From Athripsodes cinereus (taxonomy: Eukaryota; Arthropoda; Insecta; Trichoptera; Leptoceridae): DNA of 64,000 nucleotides. The stretch spans positions 10,543,290-10,607,289 of the forward strand of contig OX388316.1 in the NCBI GenBank assembly GCA_947579605.1. Direction: 5' to 3'. Below are positions 1 to 10,810 of this stretch, piece by piece. The notes beneath the pieces were generated by a model. That model did not search any database. It saw nothing but the letters and a program-made list of their open reading frames with translations, and was not told the DNA's origin. The translations under genes and the position numbers were made by a program. Each line of letters begins with the position of its first letter. The stretch's first letter is position 1.

Positions 1-1165
1 GTACCCAGTGACATTATCTGCTCACATCGCATATGGTGCAAATAAAAACTATTAAATATAGAACATCCTATATGAGGTATTGTGAGAAACTATAAAATAA
101 ACATATTTATAAGAAATTCATTTTTGCATAACAATGAAATTTTACAAATAACAAAGTGTAAATTGGAACTAGGTTTGAATTACTCATAGTATACAAGTAC
201 AATATAATCTGGCTAAATAGCTTTCAGAGCGTCCGTTTTATTGATATTTTATACCAACTGTTATATTCTTTTTTAATTCGTCAAAGTAAAGTTAAAATGG
301 ATGATCACAATATAATACAACAAATTGATCTAAAATAAACTAAGTGAATAGTATTTTTATTTCTTTCATATCTATAACAATTGACATGGGAAAGTCTAGA
401 CAAAATTTAAAATAGCCAAAATATTACTTAACATAATTTATAATATAAAATGACAATAACCAGCAATATTGTTATTTATACTCCATTACTAGTTTATTCC
501 TAATACTATGTTAATATAACTGTAGGTATATTATGTGTAAATATTTGAAACCCTTAATGCACCAATCAATAGGTTAATAATACTATTGGATAAAGTCGTT
601 CGAGCGGAACATTATGCCACTGAATATTTTAAATGTTTCGTTTTAATTATAAATTAATAGGAATGTACAATGAGACATTTCAATAATTCCCATTCCCCTT
701 TGTTCTGTCAAAGCGGGAAATATGTTCAACAATAATTGCGTATTTAACTTAAAACTCCCTAATTGGAATGTCAAATCATGTAAATAATTAAACGTAAAGA
801 GGGAAAACTCGAGTATGATGTTATGTTGTAAAATATTTAATATTTAGTGGAAAGTTCGTTTGAAGTGGAATACTAATAACATATAAAACAGTTCAAGATA
901 TTTTACAGATCATAACAAAGTCCTAAATGGAATTTTCGATGTACAGTATTTAATTTATTTATTCCATCTTAATGTTCTGTTTAGGTAAAGATTACTTCGT
1001 TTGTACATAATCTCCCACAGGTGGGTTGGGCTAAAATTATACAGATAAAATTGTTCAGCATATATATCTTTCATAAAAAATTCAAAGTAAACTAAAATAT
1101 CACAGCTGTATGTATGTATTTGAAAAGTAATATACTTTAAACTCTAGATATTTTCGAATTATTAA

Positions 1166-1228
1166 ATATGAAATAAAAAAAAATCTTCATCATTAATGGT
1201 GATAATGATGATTTTTATTTTTTTATTT
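1166..1228. repeat. Imperfect palindrome (hairpin-forming)
   Basis: The left arm, ending in CTTCATCATTA, is mirrored by TAATGATGATTTTTATTT after a short loop (ATGGTGA). The outer parts are A-rich on the left and T-rich on the right, so the paired stem is about 20-28 bp with a few mismatches. It may be a remnant of a foldback element or simple AT-rich drift. No target duplication was identified. Confidence 0.5.
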
Positions 1229-1487
1229 ATTCATTCTTTACTGTACATTGATAATGTAAGATGATTTTTTATTCATTGACAAATTTTGGAATATTAGAAT
1301 TTCGAGTTTTGTTGGTTTATGGAACTATAGAGTCGATTTATACAACAATTTAAAATATCGTTTGCCAACAAAACACCATGCAATTTAAATATTAATTGAA
1401 AAGAGCTTTTCAACGTCCCCTACCAGAAAAAGGAAGATTTTATTTATAAATATTTATAGGTAAGTGAAAAATAATTTGTTTTTGGAA

Positions 1488-1607
1488 ATGAGTGTGAGGA
1501 TGGGAGATAGAGTGAACGAATTATTAAACATGTTGCGAGGGATGGTCGACATATTAAATAAAAATGATTTCAAAATACTTTTTAAAACATCATTTCACCA
1601 AAGCTAA
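1488..1607 (+). CDS. Possible 39-aa small ORF, doubtful
   Basis: An ATG opens a 39-codon frame beginning MSVRMGDRVNELLNMLRGMV and ending at TAA. The first 25 residues have a balanced, amphipathic composition and sit in a locally G-rich patch, unlike the surrounding AT-rich DNA. I recognise no family. There is no clear promoter, no intron signals were assessed, and it could be a decayed exon, a piece of a transposon or chance. Treat it as a weak candidate. Confidence 0.15.
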   Translation: MSVRMGDRVNELLNMLRGMVDILNKNDFKILFKTSFHQS

Positions 1608-4600
1608 TTGATGTATATATAATATTATCTGATAGATCCTTGAAAACACAATACTGACAGCTTGAAATGATAAAATAACGAAAAATTACATTAATTCATA
1701 TAAATCTAAAAAAAAAGTTTTTCTTTCCATAAAACAATTACAAATAATTGCTGTAGTATGTATAGAAAAAATACCAACCAATTCGCCATAATGTTTATTT
1801 TTATCAAGGTGCTTCATAACACGTTTTTTACAAGTAAGATTTTTTAAAGAATACATTAGTTCTTTCAAGCGTATAAATTTTACAAAAGAGAACAAGTTTA
1901 TTCAATATTATGTACTGAAATCGCATAAAATAAATTAAGCGACAAAAACATTACAAACTCTCACACATTCTAAAGTTACGAAAATGTTTCTATGGTAAAA
2001 GCACAGGTTAGTTTACTATATGGCATAAGTCGGCTATTCAGAAGTTTCGTGCCGTTATCTCTTCACAAACAAGATAGGAAATCACTTACAAGGTCTAATG
2101 GCTAGTGATAAATTACCTGACGACATTACTTTTTTTTTTATCAAATGGACACTTAAGAATTAACGCCCTTGTTGTACTAAATAATGAAGGTATTCGATAA
2201 AAAATAATATTATTATACATGATTAGTAAATGATCCTTATATCGTAAATTGATAATTATCGGTCATAGCCAGGCGTTTTTCTTCACACAACAGCTATAAT
2301 ATTATTCAATCTATAAATACTGCAATTTACCAGTATTTTGATAAATATGTATGAAATATCATTTTACGACATTCATACGGGAGTGACAACGTCGTTTCAA
2401 TTCTAGTAGGTATAGTATTTTTTTTTTAAATCCTAAAGTAAACCTTAACGATGATGAGAATTTATTTACCTGCATCGAATTAGGGCAATTTTTTTTACTT
2501 TCCGCGAATTAAATTTTTCTGAAGACTGAAGAGATTTCAAACTTAAGGTTTTGTAAAATAAAAATAACGCATAAACATAAATATTCACTTAAAGCAGGGA
2601 CTGTGTTACTCTTAGCTACATTTAGTATTAATTAAATGTTTCCAATTATTATTACTTTACTCAAGAAAGTTTACATGGAAATATTATTTATCCAGATGTT
2701 CTTTTTCATTATCATAAACATTCGGATAAATGCGATAAACAGAGAAAATTAAAATTGTATTATTTCCTAAAAGCAGCTTCTTTTATATTAAGCAATTTAT
2801 TTGGATTATCCTAATTTCTTTTAATTATCTTTAATGGTGCGAAATATGGTAAAAGTTTTTGTTTAGTAAAGCTTTGAGAAGAATTATCACAAATCTCTTA
2901 ACGACATTTAGGTAATCTTATTTTCTATATAGTTCTTCACTTTTTATAATGTTTTTGACATATATTCTATACATTGCATACTTAAATAACACGTTAGTAA
3001 ATAATTAAGTATTAGTCACTTAATTTAATTACAAACAATATTATATACAATGATTTGATTGTCTTGCTTGCTAAAATATTAAGTTCACGTTTATTATAAA
3101 TAAAATTCGAATGAGTATATTATGTATTTCTTTATTGTTGTTGTTACAACGAGTCTTAAGCAATCAATGATGATATTAAAGTGAGAAGATATTGTGTACC
3201 AATATCTTAGTCCTATGTAAATATATTTGATATAGCTGACGAAGTAAATAATGTCCCAAGCACCCCTGTAATATCATTGTGCAGGTGGATATGCTTGTGT
3301 GCATAATAAAACGGATTACGTACATTCTTAATAAATTCGCATGGCTACGTTGTTACGATGGTCCGGTGATGGTAATTGCCATGAAATTTAACGACCTCAG
3401 TTTTGCCGATGTATACTTTTTGCGGAAGCAAATATTTGTATGGTCCCTCAACAGTTTAACCCTTTATTGTTTGAATGGTGTGTTTAAGTTTGTCGTTAAA
3501 ACTATGCATTTATGTGTGGAAACAAACATGTAAACTATCTACATCTTTTTAGTCCAATTCTATTTCAATTTACAAATGTATTTCATAAGTAACATTTAGT
3601 TTAAAGTTTCTTTTCTATGTTCCTTTTCCTGTTATTATTTTATCTTCTAAAGCTGTAGATAAAATTTAAGATAATATTCTCTTTCATAATATTGAGCAAA
3701 ACTGACACAACAAATATCGATTATTTGAGTATTTTTACATAAGACATTTTTTCAAGGATAATCATGAAAATAATGCTTTTTCAAATACATCTCAGGTGTT
3801 TAATAATAAAACAAAGGGTTGTTAAATAGGTTAAGGCGCTTGTTTAATCATCGTTCCCCGCTTTCAATCCTCTTATAACTTCTCACAAAGACACTTCATC
3901 CCTCCGTTGGTACAATGCATCTTGTTCCACGATGCTTAATACTTAGTCCGCCGATACAAGTATCCTTCTAATTCAAGGCTATCAGCTATCAGATTCTACA
4001 CTGTACTATCATAGATACATTTAAAGTGTTCTTACTCTTAATTACCAGGTTGTAAAATGTTGAGAACGAACTAAGTATCTCTCAATATTAAGTATCAAAG
4101 CTGAACGTGTTTTCTATTATTTAATTATTAGAGTCTCGAACAGGGGCTGAATAATTCAGTTTAAATTAAATTAATTTTAAACAATCGCATTCTTTATACA
4201 AAATATAATTTCATAGAATGATTTAAAAACCATCAAATATATTTTATGAACTTTTCTATTAATGTTTAATAATATCAACCGACGGTATTTAGTGGAAGTT
4301 CATGTAAACTTAATGAAAACCAAACATCTATGTTTAGTACTTTCACGTGACTTTATAAATATTTGTTATTTAAAAGCTTTCCTCCAGACTTGTAAATGGG
4401 GTGTGTTACCCTCTCAAGGCCATAGCATAATACATATTAGATGTAGGTATGGTTTAATTATTTGTCTTCTCTAAAATATTTATTTTATTTTTCTTGCACA
4501 TCGTCAGTAATATAACAAAATCAACAAAGCAATTTACACAAAAAATGTAATGATATCCTGTGGCATCTATCTTAAATGGCGGATATCTTTACTTTTACTA

Positions 4601-4736
4601 AAAAAATTGTGCCAGCAACGTATTTTAAGAAAGAACTTGCGTACACAATCGTCAGACAATGGCATCCAATGAATTATTTGCTGTGTTTGACATACATTGT
4701 ATTAAAAAAAATGTTATAGTAACTTGATAATATAAA

Positions 4737-4806
4737 TTCATTGACGGACCCACCAACCATCCGGATATTACATAAGTCTGGGGACTTCCATTTATCCGAT
4801 TCTAAT
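4737..4806 (+). repeat. Nested-hairpin dispersed repeat, copy 1
   Basis: This is one of three copies in the window of a roughly 65-70 bp repeat (others at 35158-35225 and 39002-39072), all on the same strand. The shared core is AGTCTGGGGACTTCC followed by ATTTATCCGA. AAGTC/GACTT forms the inner stem with a TGGG-type loop, and CGGATA/TATCCG forms the outer stem. Copy 1 has CATAAGTC in place of the CAGAAGTC of the other copies, which shortens the inner stem by one pair. No coding potential was seen. I do not recognise the family; a small SINE, MITE or structured-RNA-derived repeat are all possible. Confidence 0.6.
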
Positions 4807-7539
4807 TTCTTCACTAGGTTTACAATATAAAATAACCAATATTTATAGCTCCTGAGCAAGAAATTACAGTTTTTTTAAACTTTATATAAACACGCAATGT
4901 GAAATTTATAATTTATATAAATACAAAAAATAAACACAAAAAGACCACTTTATTTTACATGGCTATAAAAAGGAATAACTCATTGCGATAGAACAATGGA
5001 AATGTTCCAATAGAAATATCTCTAAAAAATATTTAAATATAAAAACTACTTACTAAAAACCCTTTGATGTTCTGAATAACGTTGTTTATATGTATATATA
5101 TTATGGTTCCATACCTGAAACAAACAATTAAACATTGTAGTTAGTAAATTATAAATATGAACAATACATTACCTCAATATTCCCAGATAACAATTCCTAT
5201 TAGATTGTTTCTGTGCGAATATTGATATCCAACTTTTTTTATTGCAAGTCTCTTGGATTCATTGAAACATTTGTGAATATAACATGAAAAGCATCATAAG
5301 TACAAGGCATGTATGTATTGCAATACATATGAGTATATGCACTGAAACAACAATATATCTTGGTAATCTCTTTTCATACAATACATGGGAAACATCCATT
5401 TTGACATCCTGCTACTAGCGTTATAGTAGTATTATATCTGTAACCACATGCACGTATTGAATCATATATTGACTGTGAAGTGTCTCATTGTTTAGTGCTA
5501 GAAAGCACTTTAGAATCGAATGTAACAACCATTCATGTAAGCACATTATACACTATGTTCACATTATCCGTAGTATGCAAAGAGAGAACAGCTTTCAGAA
5601 AGTACCTATTAATGTATGTACATCGTGATTTTGTTTGTAGTGAAATTCTCAACAATGTTTTGAATGCCAAATTAAGTAACAATGATGTACGGTAATGTAA
5701 AAGTATTGAAGGCTCCTCATCAGTTATGTCTTTTTGGAAAGTAATAATAATATAAAATAATAACAATAATACCATATTTACATGCATATCGAGTAATGTC
5801 TGCTTAAAATGTAATACGATATTAAACATTCAGTAATGTTCATTGTGAATTCCAAGCAGAAGTGGTCGATTAAGTTAAGTCTGTTCTATATTATATTCAT
5901 TCATTTATATGATACTTCATCAAAAACATAGACAATTGCATAAACATATCTCAATTTATAAAATAAAGTAGTAAGTTCTGAAGATTTTAGTAGAAAATGA
6001 AATACAAACCTATACCTTTACTGACGCTTGTTTATGAATTGGTACGTACATATAAAGATATACTTGACATTAAAAATGAAAACACATATGGCAATTTCCC
6101 ATAATTGAAATTGTACTGTACATTCAATAAATATACATCATAAAAAATAAGCACCTGTATCTTTATGTACTTCCATATTATTATTATATGAGTACAACAA
6201 AATTGGATTTTCAAACGGGACAACATGCTTATTACATTACATGCATTTCATTCGAATATGTATCCAAATGCAGTCGACGTATTTCATTTAGAATATAATA
6301 TTATATAGAATTGCTTACAATTACGAACGTGTATAAACAGACGAGAATTGTGAAGATAAGAGAATGAGAAAGTACAATGTGATATTGATATGGTTATATA
6401 TATACTGGGAAAAGACGCACGTCGTCAAGATGAGAAAAGTTTGTAATAATACTTAAATTTCAATTAAGGTTCTAAATGATTGTTTCTGGCAACAGCGTTG
6501 GTAAATATATTTTTAATTATCTCTCAGATCATAATTCAATCCACCGGGCGTGGGCAGATCCTTTATATTCTTTGAAACATCAAAGTTACCTTTGAAAAGT
6601 CTCTTCTTTCCCTTTGTGTCAATATTTTGGAGAAAATAATGTAAAATTGCTATATCCTATACATGGTAGGTACATTATAAAGCCGTTTACGACCAGTAAT
6701 AAATGTCCCATTGAATATCGATTTCAGCCTCCATACGCACCCTTTTCGCTACCAAGGAGAGGTCTTATCTATTTCCGCTTAATCTCGATTCAAAGGGTTT
6801 TCACGGGGATAAAACCTTGTAGTAGGTATACATAATTTGAATAGAAAGAGTAGCAAACTTCAATTTATATCTTCCTTCTCCTTTTATATGAGAAAATGAA
6901 AAGATTAAGCCTTTTTACCTTTCACTCAAAATTTTACAGACTGTCTTGAAAGCTTTTATGTCTAACAGATGATATAATAAAAATATATTATTGTTCATCA
7001 AGTATATGAAGTACCGAGAAATATTATTTCAATTTTCTACCTACAAAAATGTCAGTCAAACTAAGCATTTCAGAATCAGTTTCATTACGAATGTAAGAAT
7101 GGAATAAAAGCTAATTCAACATACATATGTTGATTATATTATAATACATATTATTTAACTAACACAAAGCTTACCTTTAACAATAATAGATTTCAGGTTT
7201 TTTGTTCTCGTGTAGTAATAATGTATATGTACTGAAAAATTAAATAACCATAGTAAGAATATACAAGTTACTTACTCGCTTTAGCAAATTGAATATTGAA
7301 AATTAGTTAAGTCACGCAAATAGATACCACAACTACAATAAAAAAGAAATCAAATCATTAATTTAATTCCAACAAATATAAACGAGTTTCAAAGGTTATC
7401 CCAAGTCAAATCTAGAAACAAAACAATTTACGAACTTTGTATAAATATTTTCCTGGATATTTTTAAAACCGATTAGTGCCATCCATTGTAAAAACCGTTA
7501 TTATATTCTAATAATTCACATGGCATTCATCTTTCATAC
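4807..7539. other. AT-rich region without recognisable gene
   Basis: No gene or mobile-element coding relic is seen. Open frames on both strands are short and rich in AT-coded residues (I, F, Y, N, K). A slightly less AT-rich patch around 6540-6830 contains a 73-codon frame without recognisable domains, which I consider chance. Confidence 0.5.
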
Positions 7540-7543
7540 GTAC
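7540..7543. repeat. Target-site duplication GTAC, left
   Basis: GTAC directly precedes the first base of the 5' LTR and is repeated directly after the 3' LTR at 10807-10810. Four to five bases is normal for Ty3/gypsy integrases. Confidence 0.85.
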
Positions 7544-7962
7544 TGTAGCGCAGCTACATTTCTATGGTCCCGGGTGTGCATCGACCTTAAGAGAATGATA
7601 AGCGAAATCCGCGAGTCGCTATTCGTTGATTAGATAATTGTTACATTATCAGATAAGGCTCGTGGGTTGGAGGTCGGTGAACACCCGAGCCTCGACACTC
7701 TTTCGCCTGCCACTGGACGATCCACATCGCGTCAATCTCGCGCTTCATGTTGCTTGCATATTCAACCCACACGTGAGTTAAAACCACATAATTAGTGTAA
7801 AATTAAATATATTTAACCAACTCTTTAAGAATTAATAATTGTTTATAGCAGCATAACAAAATTTCACAAACTTTGTTTACATAATTCTAACTTTAAAGCG
7901 ATAAATATCTGTATTAAATATAACTTATTATTTTATATCACCATTCATATTAACCTGCGATA
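7544..7962 (+). repeat. 5' long terminal repeat
   Basis: The LTR begins TGTAGCGCAGCTACA and ends CCTGCGATA. The first 235 bp or so match the 3' LTR almost perfectly (I count one difference up to the ACGTGAGT string), while the AT-rich last third is heavily diverged and about 122 bp shorter than its partner. A likely stem-loop lies at 7657-7691, where GGCTCGTGGGTT pairs with AACACCCGAGCC; in an LTR transcript this may fall in the R region. The termini are TG...TA rather than the usual TG...CA. Confidence 0.9.
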
Positions 7963-7963
7963 A

Positions 7964-7981
7964 TGGTGACCCAGCGTAAGT
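7964..7981 (+). other. Primer-binding site, tRNA-Trp type
   Basis: TGGTGACCC lies 1 nt downstream of the 5' LTR. It is complementary to the CCA-bearing 3' end of tRNA-Trp (consensus site TGGTGACCCCGACGT); the copy here is exact for nine bases and then diverges. tRNA-Trp priming is a known trait of the CsRn1 clade, to which the Bombyx element Kabuki belongs. Confidence 0.75.
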
Positions 7982-8815
7982 TTGTAAAGTAGAATCATTT
8001 GTACTAATTGATTAATAAATATAGATTTTCAATCGTCTTTTTATTGTCAAAATAAAACGCGTAAACATTTTTTTTAAATTTGTATGTGAAAATTAGTATT
8101 GTTCCGATGGGTTGGTATGCAAGCAAACACCGCCGCGAAGTAGTTTCATTAAAAAATAATAATAATAAGTCGTAATAGTCAATATACATAGTAATCGTAG
8201 TAAATAGTACGTACATAATATAAGCATAATAATTTCTTTCTAGAGCGGTGAGAATTAAAATTCGGTAATACCAACGAAAGTACAACGATAGTACGCCTAA
8301 ATGACGACAGGCGGCGCGGCGATCTCCAGTGGTTGGCGAATTAGTCAAAAAAAAAAAAAAAAAAAGAATTATTAAAATCAGAAATAATATTAAAAAACGG
8401 GCAACACTAAATTTAGCCGACTTTGTCTCTGGACTAGAATAACTGACAGTTGAACTACGTGATAACGTGACACATCTCTCTAGTAAATAATATTAGTTTA
8501 TATCATAATAATTACTAAATTTTAATGTAAATGTATTGTGGCGTGTATTGTAATTAGTTTACAGCGTAACAAAAACAAATTCAGACATTGATGAAGCGAG
8601 CAGGGCGAGCGAAGCATCAAACAGGCAAAGAAATGACACACTGCAAAAGATGACAACCTGCACACATGACAGTTATATCTCCGGTCTGGCGAGATTTGTG
8701 CCAGCTACAGCATAGTATCCTGAGACTTAAGGCATAGTTACACAATTTTGGCAATAACAAACATCACCGACAGGTAAGCATGCCCTTGCTATCCCATGAT
8801 CATCATGCGTAAGGT
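7982..8815 (+). other. LTR element internal leader / decayed 5' region
   Basis: This lies between the primer site and the pol-tail relic. It contains a 20-A run near 8347-8366 and no frame resembling gag, protease, reverse transcriptase or integrase. A short frame around 8588-8713 (starting DEASRASEAS) has balanced composition and may be a gag remnant, but it shows no zinc knuckle and I cannot assign it. A 114-codon frame on the minus strand (8004-8348) overlaps AT-rich leader and the A-run and is judged spurious. Confidence 0.45.
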
Positions 8816-8970
8816 TTGTACGAATCGAGGTGGACGTCATCCAACAGGCAAGCTGGTTTAGCCATGCCCCTGTATCCTGTGAACAACACGGGTAGGATTG
8901 GTACAACCGAGGTGGCCGTCACCGGCAAGAAAAGGTATGCCCCTGTTACTCGTGAACGACACGAGCTAGG
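8771..8970 (+). repeat. Diverged tandem repeat inside the LTR element
   Basis: About two and a half units of 70-80 bp can be aligned by eye. Each unit contains an ATGCCC motif (GCATGCCC, CCATGCCCCTGT, GTATGCCCCTGT), then a GTACGAATCGAGGTGGACGTC or GTACAACCGAGGTGGCCGTC type string, then a GGCAAG string. The 183-codon frame at 8816-9367 crosses this block. Its repeated composition argues that the frame is a by-product rather than an intact gene. Confidence 0.55.
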
Positions 8971-9062
8971 TGCGGATAACCTAGGGGATCATCAACCACG
9001 CGACAACAGAAGACTGTCCAAGTGGATCATACCAAAAAAAAACAAACATATTTTTGAGTTTT

Positions 9063-9290
9063 TACAGATACTATTGTGCCTCAGGAAAACAATAACTCAA
9101 TGCAGGAGAGTGCAGAACAATCAACCAATCGCAGAGAAATCAACAATCAGCCAATCACAGAGAGATCAGTCATCAACAAGTCCAGAGTCCTCAGACAACA
9201 CAGCAAGCTCCCACATCCTCAAGTGGTACAAGAGTGACTACCAGGAGTGGCCGAAGAGTTCAATTTGTGAAGAAATTTCAAGCTGGATAA
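9063..9290 (+). pseudogene. Relic of pol C-terminus (Ty3/gypsy)
   Basis: A frame ending at TAA 9288-9290 encodes the tail TTRSGRRVQFVKKFQAG. The R-S-G-R-x-V motif followed by a few basic and aromatic residues and a stop is typical of the extreme C-terminus of Ty3/gypsy integrase polyproteins. Just upstream the plausible coding frame (TIVPQENNNSMQESAEQS, 9064 onward) is one frame off, so at least one frameshift separates the two parts. Nothing of the reverse transcriptase, RNase H or integrase core remains. The roughly 1 kb between this stop and the 3' LTR is non-coding. Confidence 0.65.
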
Positions 9291-10249
9291 TACTTAAGAT
9301 ACGTAATTCTATAATTTTTAACGTAGAAATTGTCATAATTCAATATAAAGAATTTTATACATTTTAATGTAAAAAAAAAAATTTAAATTTCAATATAAAT
9401 AACTTTATACATTGTGTGTATAAATATAATTTTGACATTGCAAATGAATGTCTATAAATGTAAATCATGATGGATAGTATGATTGATTAGAAAATTTTTG
9501 CAAAACAAAATCCATTAGATTTAATATTTTAACAACATTGTGACATTTTCCTGATCGACGAGTGATGACGTCCAAGGAAATTGTACATTAACATATTTCA
9601 ATATTTATTTATTACTTTGATGGCTTAATTTGCCTCTATTAGAGATAAATACATAAATAAAATCCTATCATAATAATATTATGTTATTCATATAATAACC
9701 TTATAATTATAGCTTGTTAGATGCATGATAATTTCATATTTTTTATATATTAAAGTGTGTACATACACAGCGATTGTACATTTTCCTATAGACAAGTGAT
9801 GATGTCATAGGAAAATGCAATCAAATATTTGCTTAGATGCTTATAAAAGAAAATTGCAATCTCTAGTCACTATGTTCTATACAATTTAAGTTTTTAAAAA
9901 ATATTTCATAGTCTGATAAGACATTTTTAAAAAAAAAAAAATATTTCATATTCATATAAAGCATTGTAAATTCATTCATCGAGCCATAGCATCATTTAGT
10001 TAGGTAGAGCTGAATAATAACAGCACACTAATTTGATCTTGGTTTTCAGGTTACACGGAGCCCTTGAGTGATGAGAGATGAGTCGCGGGGTTGTGTCAAC
10101 TAGAGATGAGAGCTTCAGAAGAATTTTTTTTAAATATATATAATAGAACTAACAACATAGAATATAGATTTTATTGTAAAGGTGGATATGCAAGCAATAC
10201 GCGAGAAATGAGAATATCTTGGGAATGAGGCTGAACCTTCATTCTTAAC
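9291..10249 (+). other. LTR element 3' untranslated region with repeated hairpins
   Basis: This is AT-rich and non-coding. Two related segments about 235 bp apart (about 9543-9585 and 9777-9820) each read as an inverted repeat around an AGTGATGA-containing loop. In the second copy TTTTCCTATAGAC pairs with GTCATAGGAAAA; the first copy is more diverged. A polypyrimidine-AG followed by a GC-richer stretch near 10045-10100 could be a splice acceptor remnant, which is speculative. Confidence 0.45.
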
Positions 10250-10265
10250 AGAAGGAGGGAAGGTA
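10250..10265 (+). other. Polypurine tract
   Basis: AGAAGGAGGGAAGG sits immediately upstream of the 3' LTR start TGTAGC. This is the position and composition expected for the plus-strand primer of an LTR retrotransposon, and it fixes the element's orientation as plus. Confidence 0.85.
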
Positions 10266-10806
10266 TGTAGCGCAGCTACATTTCTATGGTCCCGGGTGTG
10301 CATCGACCTTAAGAGAATGATAAGCGAAATCCGCGAGTCGCTATTCGTTGATTAGATAATTGTTACATTATCAGATAAGGCTCGTGGGTTGGAGGTCGGT
10401 GAACACCCGAGCCTCGACACTCTTTCGCCTGCCACTGGACGATCCACATCGCGTCAATCTCGCGCTTCGTGTTGCTTGCATATTCAACCCACACGTGAGT
10501 GAAAATCACATAATTAGTGTAAAATCAAATACATCTAACTAACCCGTAGGGATTTAATAATTGTCGTAGTCAAAGTAAATTTAATAAATCTATTTTACAC
10601 TTCTAACTAGAAGATAACATCTTTCATTTAATTAATTTTCTTATTCACTTTACAAATTTGAACATAGCAAATATTACTTATTAAATGTAAGTAATTAATT
10701 TATATCGCCAGGTGAGATGTTTATTCATATTCCTTCATAGGAGTCGGATACGTCTTAAAATAAATAATACATTTTAATATTTCATACACTTCACCAGCCT
10801 GCGATA
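10266..10806 (+). repeat. 3' long terminal repeat
   Basis: It starts TGTAGCGCAGCTACA and ends CCAGCCTGCGATA, followed by the GTAC target duplication. The first 235 bp match the 5' LTR almost perfectly; the rest is about 120 bp longer and much more diverged. It repeats the stem-loop-forming GGCTCG...CGAGCC segment at about 10379-10413. The 60-codon frame at 10360-10542 lies within the LTR and is not a gene. Confidence 0.9.
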
Positions 10807-10810
10807 GTAC

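Larger units (their letters stand above)
1..4736. other. AT-rich region without recognisable gene
   Basis: I see no gene, RNA gene or transposon coding relic here. The composition is strongly AT-rich and open frames are short and of random composition. Two details stand out: an imperfect palindrome at about 1166-1228, and a 30-bp string at 1225-1254 that recurs at 36975-37004. A 39-codon frame at 1488-1607 is described separately. The stretch is probably intergenic or intronic DNA with decayed repeats. Confidence 0.6.
7540..10810 (+). mobile_element. Non-autonomous Ty3/gypsy-type LTR retrotransposon
   Basis: This is a complete insertion flanked by a 4-bp target duplication GTAC (7540-7543 and 10807-10810). 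It has a 419-bp 5' LTR, a 2.3-kb internal region and a 541-bp 3' LTR. A primer-binding site starting TGGTGACCC lies 1 nt after the 5' LTR. This matches the 3' end of tRNA-Trp, which established knowledge links to the CsRn1/Kabuki group of Ty3/gypsy elements. A purine tract lies just before the 3' LTR. The internal region is far too short for gag-pol and keeps only a relic of the pol C-terminus, so the copy would depend on proteins from a full-length relative. The CsRn1-like assignment rests on the primer site and the pol tail only. Confidence 0.85.

Noticed and set aside
8004..8348. 114-codon minus-strand frame
   Set aside because: It lies inside the LTR element leader, antisense to it, next to a poly-A run, and has AT-driven composition.
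8816..9367. 183-codon frame, longest outside the LINE
   Set aside because: It crosses a tandem repeat, and the recognisable pol tail lies in another frame, so it is not a gene as it stands.
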